Source: Opisthocomus hoazin
Lineage: Eukaryota > Chordata > Aves > Opisthocomiformes > Opisthocomidae
Length of the DNA: 64,000 bases
NCBI RefSeq assembly: GCF_030867145.1
Contig: NC_134417.1
Span: forward strand, 9,091,577-9,155,576
Direction: 5' to 3'
The notes beneath the pieces were generated by a model. It was not told the origin of the DNA, searched no databases, and saw nothing but the letters and a program-made list of their open reading frames with translations. The position numbers and the translations under genes are program-made. Shown here piece by piece: positions 36,701-48,400 of the stretch; within the stretch, counting starts at the first letter, position 1, and the number at the start of each line of letters is the position of its first letter.

Positions 36701-39700
36701 AGCCAAGGAAGAGCACGCAGTGCGAATATTTGCTGCCTTCTGGTGTGCCCGTCGGTACTGAGCGATGCCAGTGATCTGATCTTCGACCTTGGTGAGCGGG
36801 CGAGGAGACAGGAGCGGAGAGGCAGAGGCTGCTCAGCAGAGAGCTTGGTGCTCCAGCCCTGTCCCTCCGCAGCCCCAGCAGCAGCACCGTGCTTCTTGTT
36901 TCCCCCTTGGAGCACACAGTGGGCTGCTGGACTTTTTTGTACGTTGCACTTGCATTACGGTTTCCCAGGCTGTTCTCTGCCCAGAAACGAAACTGGAAGC
37001 GCAAGGCAAGATTACTTGCTAATAACCAAACCACTAGAATTTGCATGATTAATGCATGCTGGAGTGGTACAAAGCTGGGCTAATGATACATGCTGTCCCC
37101 ACTGCGTGACACACCGACTAGCACAAGGGAAGATAAATGGGCATTTCCTCTGACAGGTGCCAACAGAAATTGTGTTTCAGACAAGTCGAATCCATCCATT
37201 CTAGTGAAACGCCAAAACATCCCAGTTTGCCAGCTCCATCTCCTTACTAACAGCGGCGAAAGAAAATAGCTCAGCTCTTGGTGGCAGAAATTTCTTTTTG
37301 CTGTGGGTGAGTTAAGAGAGTGCGTTCAAAACAGCAGTAAATAATCTGCCTAACAATTCAGAAACATCTGCACCGGTTTGTGCCTCTGCTGCAGTATTAA
37401 TGTCCCTGGAGATCGTTCAGTGGCACGGAGACTCATTCGAGAAGCAGCAGTGCAAAACACCATGTGCTGCAGTCAGCTTGTTTGTTACACGGGCTGCTCT
37501 CTGGAGCCGAAAGTCTTAAATACATCAGGAGAAGAGATCTGGGAAACAACAGCTCCAGCATTTTCTGTTTGCCTGATAGGAGCACACACACTATTACTGA
37601 ATAAGGATGGATTAAGAAACATGGGGACTGCATGCGGACACGTCATAGGAAAGGTTGTCTTCACAGCAAGTTGTCATCTGGATTGGTCCTAACGCCTGAC
37701 AAATCTCTGTTAAGGTGACAGAGTTAACCCATCTACAGACAACAGGAGAACACAATCTCGACCTGTCAAATACAAAATATTCCTGGCTCGGGTAGTTTTC
37801 TCTTTTGATGAGAGCAGAGCCCCCAGGCTGCTTGGGACGATGCTGCTCGCAGGTTCTCGGCAGTCCGCAGCCCCAGCCCGCTCTCAAGCTACCAGAATTG
37901 AGGGCCGATAGTTACAGAAACTAATTGCTGCTGCTGGAACAGAGCGAGGGGGAGAGGTGAAACCCAGAGTGTTTCTTGCTTCCGGGGAATTCTTGCCTTT
38001 ATTGCCAGCTAATTTCACAAAGAGAGGCCATCGCAATTTAAAATCCTCTATCTATGTCTTAACCTCTGTTCCCACGTGAGTTTTTTTCCACTGCTGCAAT
38101 AGAAAACCATGTAGCTCTGTCACTGTTATTAAGCAGCATGCTGAACACTAGAAAGCCATCCTTGTGGAAACAACGCTACACAAGGCACGGCTGAAACCAG
38201 AGGGCTGGGCTCATCGCCCCCAGCACTCGCTGCAGGCTGGGGCGCAATGGGCTTTCCAGGCTGCTTTCAAACGATGGCAAACCAGGGCAGTTCAGCCCAC
38301 CCAAGGGTGTGTCTGAAAGAGATGGAATGAATCAGAATTGCTCCTCTAGCTCTGAGCCTAGGTGGCTAGACTGACTCCACATCCAGTTTTTAAGACAGCT
38401 CAAGCTGGATGAGGTGAACACCATCCAAAGTGGTCCATCCACTTGAAAACCATATCAGTTCAAGTGCTGGAACATGTTAGTAACACGTTAGTAACACGGT
38501 ATGGAAAATTTCTGCATCGTAGTATCTGCAAAAGGGTGACACCAGGTAAAACCAAACACACCCACCACACCCACACGTTCCTGCTTATCAACTCTTGCTG
38601 AATTTCAGGCACCTTTCAAAGAAGAAAGTTGAAATTTTTCAGCCCATCAACCTCAGAGATTAACTCAATTTTTAATTGTAACGACTGTTTTCAGCCTGAA
38701 ATGGCCTTTATAATCTCCCTGTTGCACTGGAAAGAGATGAGAGGTGAGGAACTTCCCTAACTACTGTTGCTATCAAACTCTGCTCTAAGACACCCTGTGC
38801 TAGAGCAATGTCAATACACAAACTCAGCCTTTAACCTAGCAGGAGTTTTAGAAATACTTGAGTTTATATGAAGAAATATCAGCAGTAGCACTAACCACCA
38901 TCACCCCCAAATTATTTTTAACCACTTCTTACTCCCTCTTTATTGTAATTATATGATCCTTCCTTTGCAATAATTGCATGTCGTGCTATGGAAGAACGAC
39001 TTTTGATTAAGCGATCTCCTTCAGTAACTAATGGTAAGATTAAGACAGTCTTTATTAACGATGAATAAATCAATACATCTAGTAGCTAGAGATATTAGTT
39101 TCTTTATATTCAATTATTGTCCACAAAGATACCTCAAGAGAACTTCTGCACAAATATTGGGCAGTGCTGGGAAATGGTTAATAATCTTTCGTGAGTCGCT
39201 AAGCAACAGGACTCTGCTCTTACGGCATGTTTTGCCAGCCAGAGCTGTGGCAATGATGCAACTTTTCTGCATCTTACCCAGAGAGTTTTCTGAAAACTTG
39301 TCTGCAAGAACAGCAAACCCCTAGGCTGCTCGCAGACTTAAATTTAGCTCTTGGTAACTATTAGTTTCCAAATTGCTTTGGTACATTTAATTTTCTGTTC
39401 CAAAACATACATTGTATTTTAATATGATTTAAATGACGGAAAAGAGGACTAACTAAAATGCAGCTATAGAACTAAAACCAAATGAAGCAGCCCCAATATT
39501 CAGCAATATTCAACGCCCCACTACTAAGTCACTTCATGAGGTGTCTCAAATACAACCAATAAAGGCAAACTTAACAGAACGCAGAAATTCAGAAGCCAGG
39601 TTCAGACTCCAGGGATGGTCCTTTCTCCCTCCCAGAGGGGAAGGAGAGCCACAAGGAGGGTACAGACAGGAGATACAACCCAAACCACACCAAGACTGCA

Positions 39701-42083
39701 TCAATCATCAGGGGTTACTGAGGTCCAAGTAACTCATAAATCAATCTATATCTCAGTTATTTGTGCTTATCTGACTGTACATATCTCATAAACATCTTAA
39801 TCAGGAGAGAAGGATGCATCCTATAATGAGCAAAGCCAAACAACAGGGATTTAAATATCCATGAGCTCTGGCAAAATATATTACCAACCTTTGAAAGTTA
39901 ATTTTCAGGTACTTGCTTCTGCAAAGACTTTGGGAACATTTATATTCGCACATGAACATCAAGATGATTTTGGACAGAGCACATGTAAATCAAGCATACA
40001 CGTCAATCCTTGCTCAGCTTCAGTCATTTAGTCTCAGCCAATCCATGACACGACACAAATAAAATCTTTGTGTTGCCAGCATTTTCCAACAAAAACTACT
40101 AATCAGATTTTGTGGAGCCAGGTTGTGCTTTGTTTTCCCCTAATTTTTAGCTGTCTCGCATAATGGGCCTAATTATGGTAATATTCTGGTCTGTGTGTTT
40201 ATTACAGGGGGGATATATCAGCTTAGCAGGGTAAACGAAGGTCTTGGCCCACTCTCAGCCCCAGCTGTGCAGCGGGCTAGGCACGAGCCCCAGGAGTACA
40301 GGACCAGGAAGGCAGCAGCTCCACAGCGGGTCCAGCTCTCTTTTGATCACTTTGAACATTCACGAGATCTTAACAGTGCCAAAAGAAACTATTCTGGACT
40401 AACAGTTGGGTTGATGAATGCTGCCAAGTACATGGAGGGGGTCAACAGCTCTCACAGCTAGGATTGCTTTTACTTGGGAGCAGAAAGGAGCTCTGCGTAA
40501 AGCAGGTCTCCGTGTAGGGACTTTGCCTTCTGGCAGGTTGCTTGAAGCAGGTTGGGAGGTCTCCTTTGAAGCTACTGGAACTAACGACAAGGTCTGAGTG
40601 AAGGAATGTCACATCATATCACACCACTATGTAATGATTACATTAGATAACCAAATCACAAGACAAAGGATGAAAACATGAATTTTAGGGGTTGGCTAGC
40701 CTAAATTTATTGAAAAATACATGATGCAGCTAGCTTCCCTTCAGTCTGTTAATGCTGATGCTGGTGTTTGTTCCCTGGGGTTTATGAAGAGGTTTAAACA
40801 AGTGAGCTATTTTTATCAGCATACTGGGATTTATTGTGTTAAATTAGTTTCCATCTAACATGAGAAAAATTGAAATTTCTTAAACCAGGATGATTTTAAT
40901 ACTGATAAAGATTTAAAAAACCCATTTAAGTGAAGAAAGAAAAAAAAAATCCTTAAAAGCAACAGAAGTGTTATTTTCAGAAAATTCTCTGTTTTGTAAT
41001 AAACTGGGTTTGCTTTTAAACCACCTTAGATCCCTTGCCAGGAGTGGATTGGTTTACGAAGGCCAGAAGAAGAGGCTGAGCAGGCGCAGTCCTAAGGCCA
41101 CGTCAGGTTCTGGGCTTTGGACCAGGGAGACTTGTGGGATGCAGCCAATGCGAGTGCTGGGAAATCCGACCAAAGAGAGTAACTTGTGGGGAGCAGGCAG
41201 CATTTCTGGAAGCAGAACCTTAAAAAGAAGAACACAAAGATAGAGTCAGAGGGAAACCTGGGCAGAGGAAGGCTGACAGGCCGCCAAACAGGCAGGCTGG
41301 AGGTGCTCCAGGCAGATTCTCCTCCTGCACAGATGCACGAGCACAAAGGCACGTGAACTACGGCTAGGCACAGCTGGGACATCTGGGTCAAGGTTCTTGT
41401 CTGACTGTACGCTTGAACTTGGTACTTGACTTACAAGACTGATGGTATTTAAAATCCAGATCCGAGTTCTGGTCTGGAAACAAGCCCAAGCTACAAAACA
41501 GAATTTCAGCTCTAGCTCAGATTTGAACCCCCTTGAGGTCCTCATGTTTGTGGTTCAGTCCTTTTCCAGCAGTGACCTACCGGCCAAAGAAAGCCTGTAT
41601 ATTTTTAAGCCAGGCTTTCAAACACGCTTGCTAAACCCCTATTTCGACACAGTTCCTGGTGTTTTGGAGGGGGCGACAAACCCCCATGACTTTAATTACC
41701 TCCTCCTACATCTGAAGTTAGATAAAACACTGAGCGCCCAGGAATCCATTCAGACTTTTTCAGGTAGTTTTTAGCAATAAGAACGGACAGTGACTCAGTG
41801 GCCGAGGAGGAGAAATGAGTCACGAAGCAGCATCTCTCCTTACGGAGCTGCAGTGTCCTACGCTGAGCCAGGGCCTCCGAATGCCAAAGTGATTGGATTA
41901 TATCTCTTCTGTATTTTCTGAAAAGAGCTGATGAGATAAAGCTGGAGGGGAGAGCTCTGAATGCCACCCTTGGAAAGGCAGGGCTCTCCACACCCTTTGG
42001 CACAGGGGTAAATAGCCTGCATCAGGCTGATTTGCATCATGGGCATTCACTGCTGGGGCCACCAGCTTTCTTAAAACTATAGC

Positions 42084-42140
42084 AAATAGAGCTGGAATGG
42101 GCCTCTGCAGGTCATATGGTCCTCCTCCTTCTCACACAAT
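42084..42140 (+). mobile_element. Degraded CR1 LINE 3' UTR fragment
   Basis: The segment reads GCTGGAATGGGCCTCTGCAG, then GTCATATGGTCC. This closely follows the conserved CR1 3' UTR pattern of a GG-rich block, a CCT...GAGGTCAT block and a GTCC block. It is short, mutated and lacks the terminal octamer repeat, so it is probably an old insertion. Other related LINE or SINE families are possible. Confidence 0.5.
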
Positions 42141-45100
42141 ATTAGTTGAAATAATTGATTAATTAATATAATAATGTTATTTCTTTAGGGCCAGGAGAAG
42201 CATGCAGATATTCCAAAAACAGAGGAAATCTCAAATAACGCTCACTTGCATAAGGCATGTAGGTCACTCTCCCCCACTCCCTGCCAAGCGTGTTGTAATA
42301 GAGACAGACAAGAATTTGGGGCACAATCATTTCCTATATTCTGAAAAAAAACAAGCAAAACTGACAACAGCATGTATTTACAGGAACAGGAAGTTAGTCT
42401 TTCTGTGTCCAATTAATCGGCCTGTGCTCTTCCTAGCCTCATTACCCATGCTCCACAGTCAATCTCGTGTGTTAGCATCCAGATCAGATCTGGTTTAGCT
42501 CATATTTCCACAGAACCCAACAAAACCCGGCTCCGCTGAGGGAGATGGCTCAGAATATATCAAGCTCTTCTTGTGCAGTTGCTTCCAGTCATCTTCCACT
42601 GAAAACCTTCCCCAGGAGGGACTGGGATAACCTGTCACCTGCCAGCTTAGCTTAGTTTAAAGGGTGACTACTGAAGATAGAGAAAACTAGTAACTTAAAA
42701 TGCTGACTGGTTTTTTGGAAAAAAAACCACAGTCATTTTGCCAGCAGCTCTAAGTTCTCCTAACCCTGTACTTTGTTACTATACTTATAAATCCACTTAC
42801 AGCTGCATTTGATATTTATGTATAGTCAGGCTCCTTTTAGCCAGGGAAATGCCACTACATGGAAGGCAGCCATCTGTTCCAAAACAATCAGGCTGACCTT
42901 GTTTTCCAGTAGGCTGGGATCTAAAAGAAAGGCACGTCTTTGTCTCTCCGAGGAGACAGTGCCACGCTCTCAAAATGCAGAACAGCTTCACGGGGACACA
43001 CAGAATCCCTGCCGCAACGCACAGAGGGACGGTGCCCGCGACAGGCAAAACCAGGCTGCCAGGGCAGGGGCTGTGACAGGCATTTCCATCTTTATGAGCA
43101 TTGCCATGACCGATTCTGAGGATGCCTGCTAGCCACTTCTGAGAACTGGGGAGTAGGCAGTAACTGCGCCAAAATCAGAACCGCTGTTCTAGCCTTTGGT
43201 ACCATACCTGTGAGAACAGCTCGTAACTGATGCGTGGGAGTCATCTGATGTGTTGGCTTACACTGGACATAAAGCCCTTTGTAAATCACATGGTGTCAGG
43301 TCAAGGATGGAGGCTGAAAGAGAAACTTATCCTGGGCCTTCGAAGAAAACAAACCTATCCCTCAGGCATGGGAGAACAAGCATCTTTTTTACGTTTTAAA
43401 CTTGGTAATTTAACTTTACAAACTATTCATTTTCTTATAAAAGGAACAAAGAACAGAAATGTCACAATCCAATCATTGAGTGCTCTGTCAATAATTAATA
43501 ATGACACATCCAACGTAATAGGCTACGGCATTACAAGAACTCCCTAATGCTTTGCCGTGTGAGTAAGACATTGACTGCAGCCCTGGAGAGCCGGCAGGCT
43601 CGAGGAGTCTAGGCAACCTCTCCCAAGCACGAATTGAGAGGCCGCAAGTGAGGGAAGAAATCTGATTATCTGACCAGCAACCAGTTGTGCTTTTCCCTAC
43701 CCCACACCACTTCGATCGCTAACAAGCACCCAGGCAGCCGAGCAGACAGGCTTGCGCTCTGACGAGAGAGCCTGACGAGGGAGGGAATACCCACCCTTTG
43801 ATGTCACGGGGCTGCTACTCACCCTGGACGCTGGCCTGAGACCACAGTCTATGTCAAAACCCACTGGACAATTTCTGGTTACTGTTGACCTAGGCTGGTG
43901 AAAGGTTCCAGAGCCCCTCATTTCATTGCAGATGGCTTTGGTCCCTCATGTTAATCTTTTTCCAATTATTATTTTTCCAGACAAACTCATACTTTTTTGC
44001 TGGGTACAGAGAGCAAGAGGTTAAATGGCTGGCTGAATCAGTTGTTTTTAAAAAAAACCTATACTTGCTTTGCAATTAGGAGAAAAAAATGTGGCTGGAC
44101 AATAGGGAAGATTTCCAAACTTCTTTTTAAACCTGTCAGCCCTTCCCACAGAGAATGCCTCCAGCCACAGAAATGCCAGAGCAAAGGCTGCCAGCTGTCT
44201 TCCCCCACATGGTGAGGCCTCCAGGAGAGGAGCTCAGAGGCTCCCGCGTGCTCCGGGTTATGTGCAGCCTTGGGCTTTGGTGTCCCAGAAGATTTCTTGT
44301 TGCTGATTGCTTCTCTGTTTTGTAATACACCTCACATGGCCAGTTTCTCTGGGTGGCTTTTAATAACCTCTTCAGGCTTTACTGCTTTCTTGCATCCACA
44401 TATTTTCAGAAATCCTTTTCAATATGATATTTGGCTACACAATGCATCTGATTTCCCAGTGAACAATAACTTTTCAGTAGGACCCCGTTTAATGAGCAAC
44501 TGAAAAAAAGTATCTTTTGTAGAATCAACATCTGACATGAGGCCTCAGAAACAGTGTTCTTTTTAGGTTTTAACTGCTTTCCTCTTTTTGATTTTGTTTT
44601 ATTCTCATAGTTCATAAGTTACTGTCTGATTTTCTCTATTTTCAATATTCCTCAACTTTTCAAGAGCAACTTTGCTCTGAAAGATGACCTTCATTATTAT
44701 TGTATGCCATAAAAAATAGGCTCCATCTGCAAGCAACATGATTTTCTTTGCTGATAACTTTTTCCCCTGCTAGAATAAATAACCACCCTAAGCTGTGATA
44801 TTCTAACTGGGCTTTATCCCACGTCCCAGACTCACTGGCTCGTGGCGCTGAAGAATTCAAATCTCACAATATCTGGACTTATTAATAAAGCTAGGTATAC
44901 TTATAATGTCATTAATCTATTAGAATCACAGTTTTCAATATTTAAGTTTCTCCAGGGCTTAAAATTAATAGGAGCTGAAAGATAGGAATCTCAAAGGCTC
45001 AGAAGGCAGAAGTCAGACAAGAAGAGCTCCAGGAAGGCTGTGCCACAGGACCAAAGTCACAAATCAGCCATCCTTGGGCATCCTCTTTCCCAGGCTGTGA

Positions 45101-47545
45101 TTCTATGGGGAAGAAAAGCACTTGGCTCAAGATCTCCAATTGCTTGGGACATGTTATATACACTACCTCTCACTGTCAACAACTGTAAATCGAGCCCTAC
45201 CACTGCCAAAATCAATGAAAACCCCTTTTCCTTCTGATCATACCTTCCATGGGTTTGCACAGACAACACTACCCACTACAACACGGCAACGATCTGAAAA
45301 GCTAGCTACAACCTGTTTACTTACAGTTTCTTCAGTGCTTCTGTTCAGCCATGTGAAGTCCAAAATTTTCGCTCCCGCGTCCCCTGGTAGGTACCAGGTC
45401 ACGCTTGTGAAAAGGGCTGAGCATTACCGGTTTTCCCATCTTCAGTCCCAGTTTGTCCCCACTCTCTTCGTTGCTAATCTCCTGCGCTGTGCGATGACCC
45501 AGGTACACGCGCCATCTCTCATTTACTTACAGACAGCACGCAAACCTTAACAACCCCAAACTCACCACAGTGACACATCAGCCATCCTGGTCCCAGCAGC
45601 TACTGCTTCTCAGGCTCATCTCTGGTCCTCTTGGGAAAAAGCCAGTCCAGCCATCCTCTGAACTCCTCAGCAGGGACCTCCTGCTTTCTCCACCAATGCC
45701 AATTCCTACAGGTTTGCAAATAAGCCTTTGCAGCATTCCTCTGGCCTTCATTTATCGCTACTTCTGCTGCTCTTCGAAAGAGCTACAGCTCAGCTGCTTA
45801 TTTAGCCCACTACTCTCCCCATCCTTCTGGCTCTGATTTCCCAGCTCAGGACAGTCAGCCTGTTGCTGGCAGCCCAGATTTTAACCTGTTCCAACGAAAC
45901 CCCCTGCTCCTCCCGTAAGATTTCACATATCATCTCTGCTGGTCCTTCGCTGTCCCCCCTAAATATCTAAATAGCCACCCCACTCTCCTACTCCATCAGG
46001 AGACATGTATCTGCTCAGGGAGTGAGGCCAACTCTTCTGAAAGGGTCCAGACTGCCCATCCTATCTGCAGACTGAGAAGTGGGCTCTGGAAATCGTCTCA
46101 TTAGAGAAACAAATCACCAGCTATTGCATTTCTAGGACAACTTTCCCTTCCACAGTGATACTATCTGGTTGCAGCTGTCAACATTTTTTTCCATCTATCA
46201 AAAACAGTGCAGCCCACTGAATAAGTGCATTTCACTGTGGTAAAATGCTTTAGAATTTAAGGCTAACGTGGGTATGGAGAAGTTGATATGATCAATTAAA
46301 CTTCTCTACTAATCATTTCAATAAGGTAAATCCACAGGAAATTGGCCACAGTGCTGAAAGAAGAACAACATATTCTATTTTCAACAAATTATTTAAAAGT
46401 TTGCTCTTCCAATGACTGTAGCTAATTAGGTTCTGCCTACACATCGGTGGGATATCACAAATCCATGAAAACAATGCCCAAAGACAGAAAGGTTCTTCAG
46501 ACTCAAACGGTTTCATAATGTGGTTTTTTTCCTCATTATTCCTCTGTCAACCAGAATAACAACTTTCTGCTTGCATTGTACAGGTAATTAAAGTAAATGT
46601 TTGTAAGCAACCCCACTCCCCTAATGGTCCCAGCACTCCAACTGTGTAGGCGAAGTTAAATCTAACATTTTGTCAAAGCCAAGTGAGGTGCTTCTGTTCT
46701 AAGGCAGCTTCAACTGACCGCTTAGCGGATGGGCTTGCTTTGGGAGTAAAACTGTCCATCCTGTTCTACCTCTAAGTAAAAGGCAGCAGCTCTTGTCTAA
46801 GAGACGTAAACAACCTTGAAGAGGAAGAGTTGAACAGTGAATAATTCACCATGCAGGATTTTTTTCCAGTTTGGACCCTGGCTGAAATAACAGTCCTGCT
46901 CCTCCAAAGCAGAATCTAATGAACTCTTTGATCCCTGCATGTTAGCAACCAAAGTTTAAAGCTCATCACAACAAGGATCAATGCAACATATCTTGCCAAG
47001 ATACTAATTCAGCATTAACTCAAAATGATGGGGTAGAATCATCAGTGAACAAACCTGGACAGCTCTGCTTCCTTCGAGAATACATGACTTAAGGCTATGA
47101 TGTACGCCAGACCTTCAGCCTTTCAGTAGACTCTGTCTTGCGTATCAAGGGCATTTGCTTCCCCAATAACTCTCTTCTAGAAAACATGGATATGGTTGAA
47201 GTGGTTGCAGCAAGTGAGATGTAGCTGCCAGTCAGAGCTATGTTACACAATCTTTGTGTGAAATTGTTAAATCAGGTATATGCTTGACTGACACTGATGA
47301 CTATCCAAAAGCTATTTACGGTGGTATCAATAAATCGGTGAGATCATTGTCCTCCTCCCTCACCTCCCAATACCTGGATTCTATCAGATCCAGGTAAATC
47401 AACTGTGTCTTCATAATGAAAACAGAAATTTAATTATTCACAAGCATTCCCCTTGAGCTTTCTCTGGGCTTTTTTATGAATGATTAACAGAGCAGCTGCT
47501 CCAGACAGCACTCTCAATCCCTGCTTGCTGGCCTGTTAAAAGCAG

Positions 47546-47568
47546 TGACTCATCAGCACATGACGTCA
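47546..47568. promoter_or_regulatory. AP-1 site next to a perfect CRE
   Basis: TGACTCA (47,546-47,552) is followed 8 nt later by TGACGTCA (47,561-47,568). Both are perfect consensus sites for bZIP factors (JUN/FOS and CREB/ATF). They lie in intergenic DNA about 28 kb upstream of the SCG2 start and about 10 kb beyond the AP1S3 stop. An enhancer role is a guess. Confidence 0.35.
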
Positions 47569-48400
47569 AACCCTCCTCTCCTCTGAAATGGCAGGAAGGA
47601 GGTTTCATTAAAAAGATAAAAAAAGGTATCAACATAACAGCCTGAACTTCCTCCCAAACACAGAGGGTTTGGCCAGGGGTCATCTCTGCTGCTGCCTGAA
47701 GAGTCGCATCGTGCGTACGCACCGACGGCTCCTCCAAAGGGTAAACTTTTCTGTTGAATGCTAAAAAATATAAAACATAATTCCTTGGGCAAGCTGATTT
47801 ATCAGATACTGACTCAATAATCAAACCAAAAACCTGGCATGTAGCCTTTTGGTAAACCCTGCTTGTGCATCTCGCAGGAACGCTTCCCCACTCAGCAGAG
47901 CTCGGCGGGGCAGTATTAGCCCTCCCCATGCTCATAGTAAGGTGGGAGTACCTTCACAAGATGCTTACACAACCCAAAGTAGCTGTTAAGCAGTCCTTGA
48001 AATTGCCCCAATAACACTTCCCAGTAACACCCGACAAGGGTGCCCAAACAGACATGCAGAGAAGCATCAACAAGTCCAGTGCTGCCAAATTCAAGACCCC
48101 CACCCGTGTTCCCATGTCTTGCTGAGTTTGCACCGAAGTGTGCAGACATGAAAAAAATTATATGTGAACACAGCCATGATTCCCTGTCTTTGTGAGGAAA
48201 CCTGGGCCCGGTGCCATGAAAGTTAGAAGCCAAAGAAGTAATCTAGAAAGGGGCTGTTAAAATTCAGATTTTAACTCTAGACAGCAAGTCCTTCTGTCAC
48301 ACGGACAACTGCATTTTACCCAGAAAATCTGCAAAGCAACGGAGAGGGGAACAAGCTGGATAACGTGAGATTGAGCTCTTACATGGGATTAATTACTAAC

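Larger units (their letters stand above)
28039..38000. other. Intergenic DNA between SCG2 and AP1S3, part 2
   Basis: No supported gene. A short GC-rich patch with several CpGs lies at about 28,220-28,300. Simple repeats include a TA run at 29,786-29,812 and an AAAC run at 30,778-30,794. A possible degraded CR1 end is at about 30,690-30,740. The block at 30.8-32.7 kb is almost without open frames. Frames of up to 151 codons near 32.8-33.3 kb look like chance. Confidence 0.55.
38001..48400. other. Intergenic DNA between SCG2 and AP1S3, part 3
   Basis: No supported gene. Small structures include an exact 11-bp tandem duplication at 38,476-38,497, paired AP-1-like sites at 41,791-41,822, a degraded CR1 piece at about 42,084-42,140 and an AP-1/CRE pair at 47,546-47,568. 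Open frames are all shorter than about 155 codons, without domain signals or consistent splice borders. Confidence 0.55.

Noticed and set aside
38940-38975. TATATGATCCTTCC-like words resembling a CR1 3' end
   Set aside because: Only a few words match, the conserved CCAACCC block and terminal octamers are missing.
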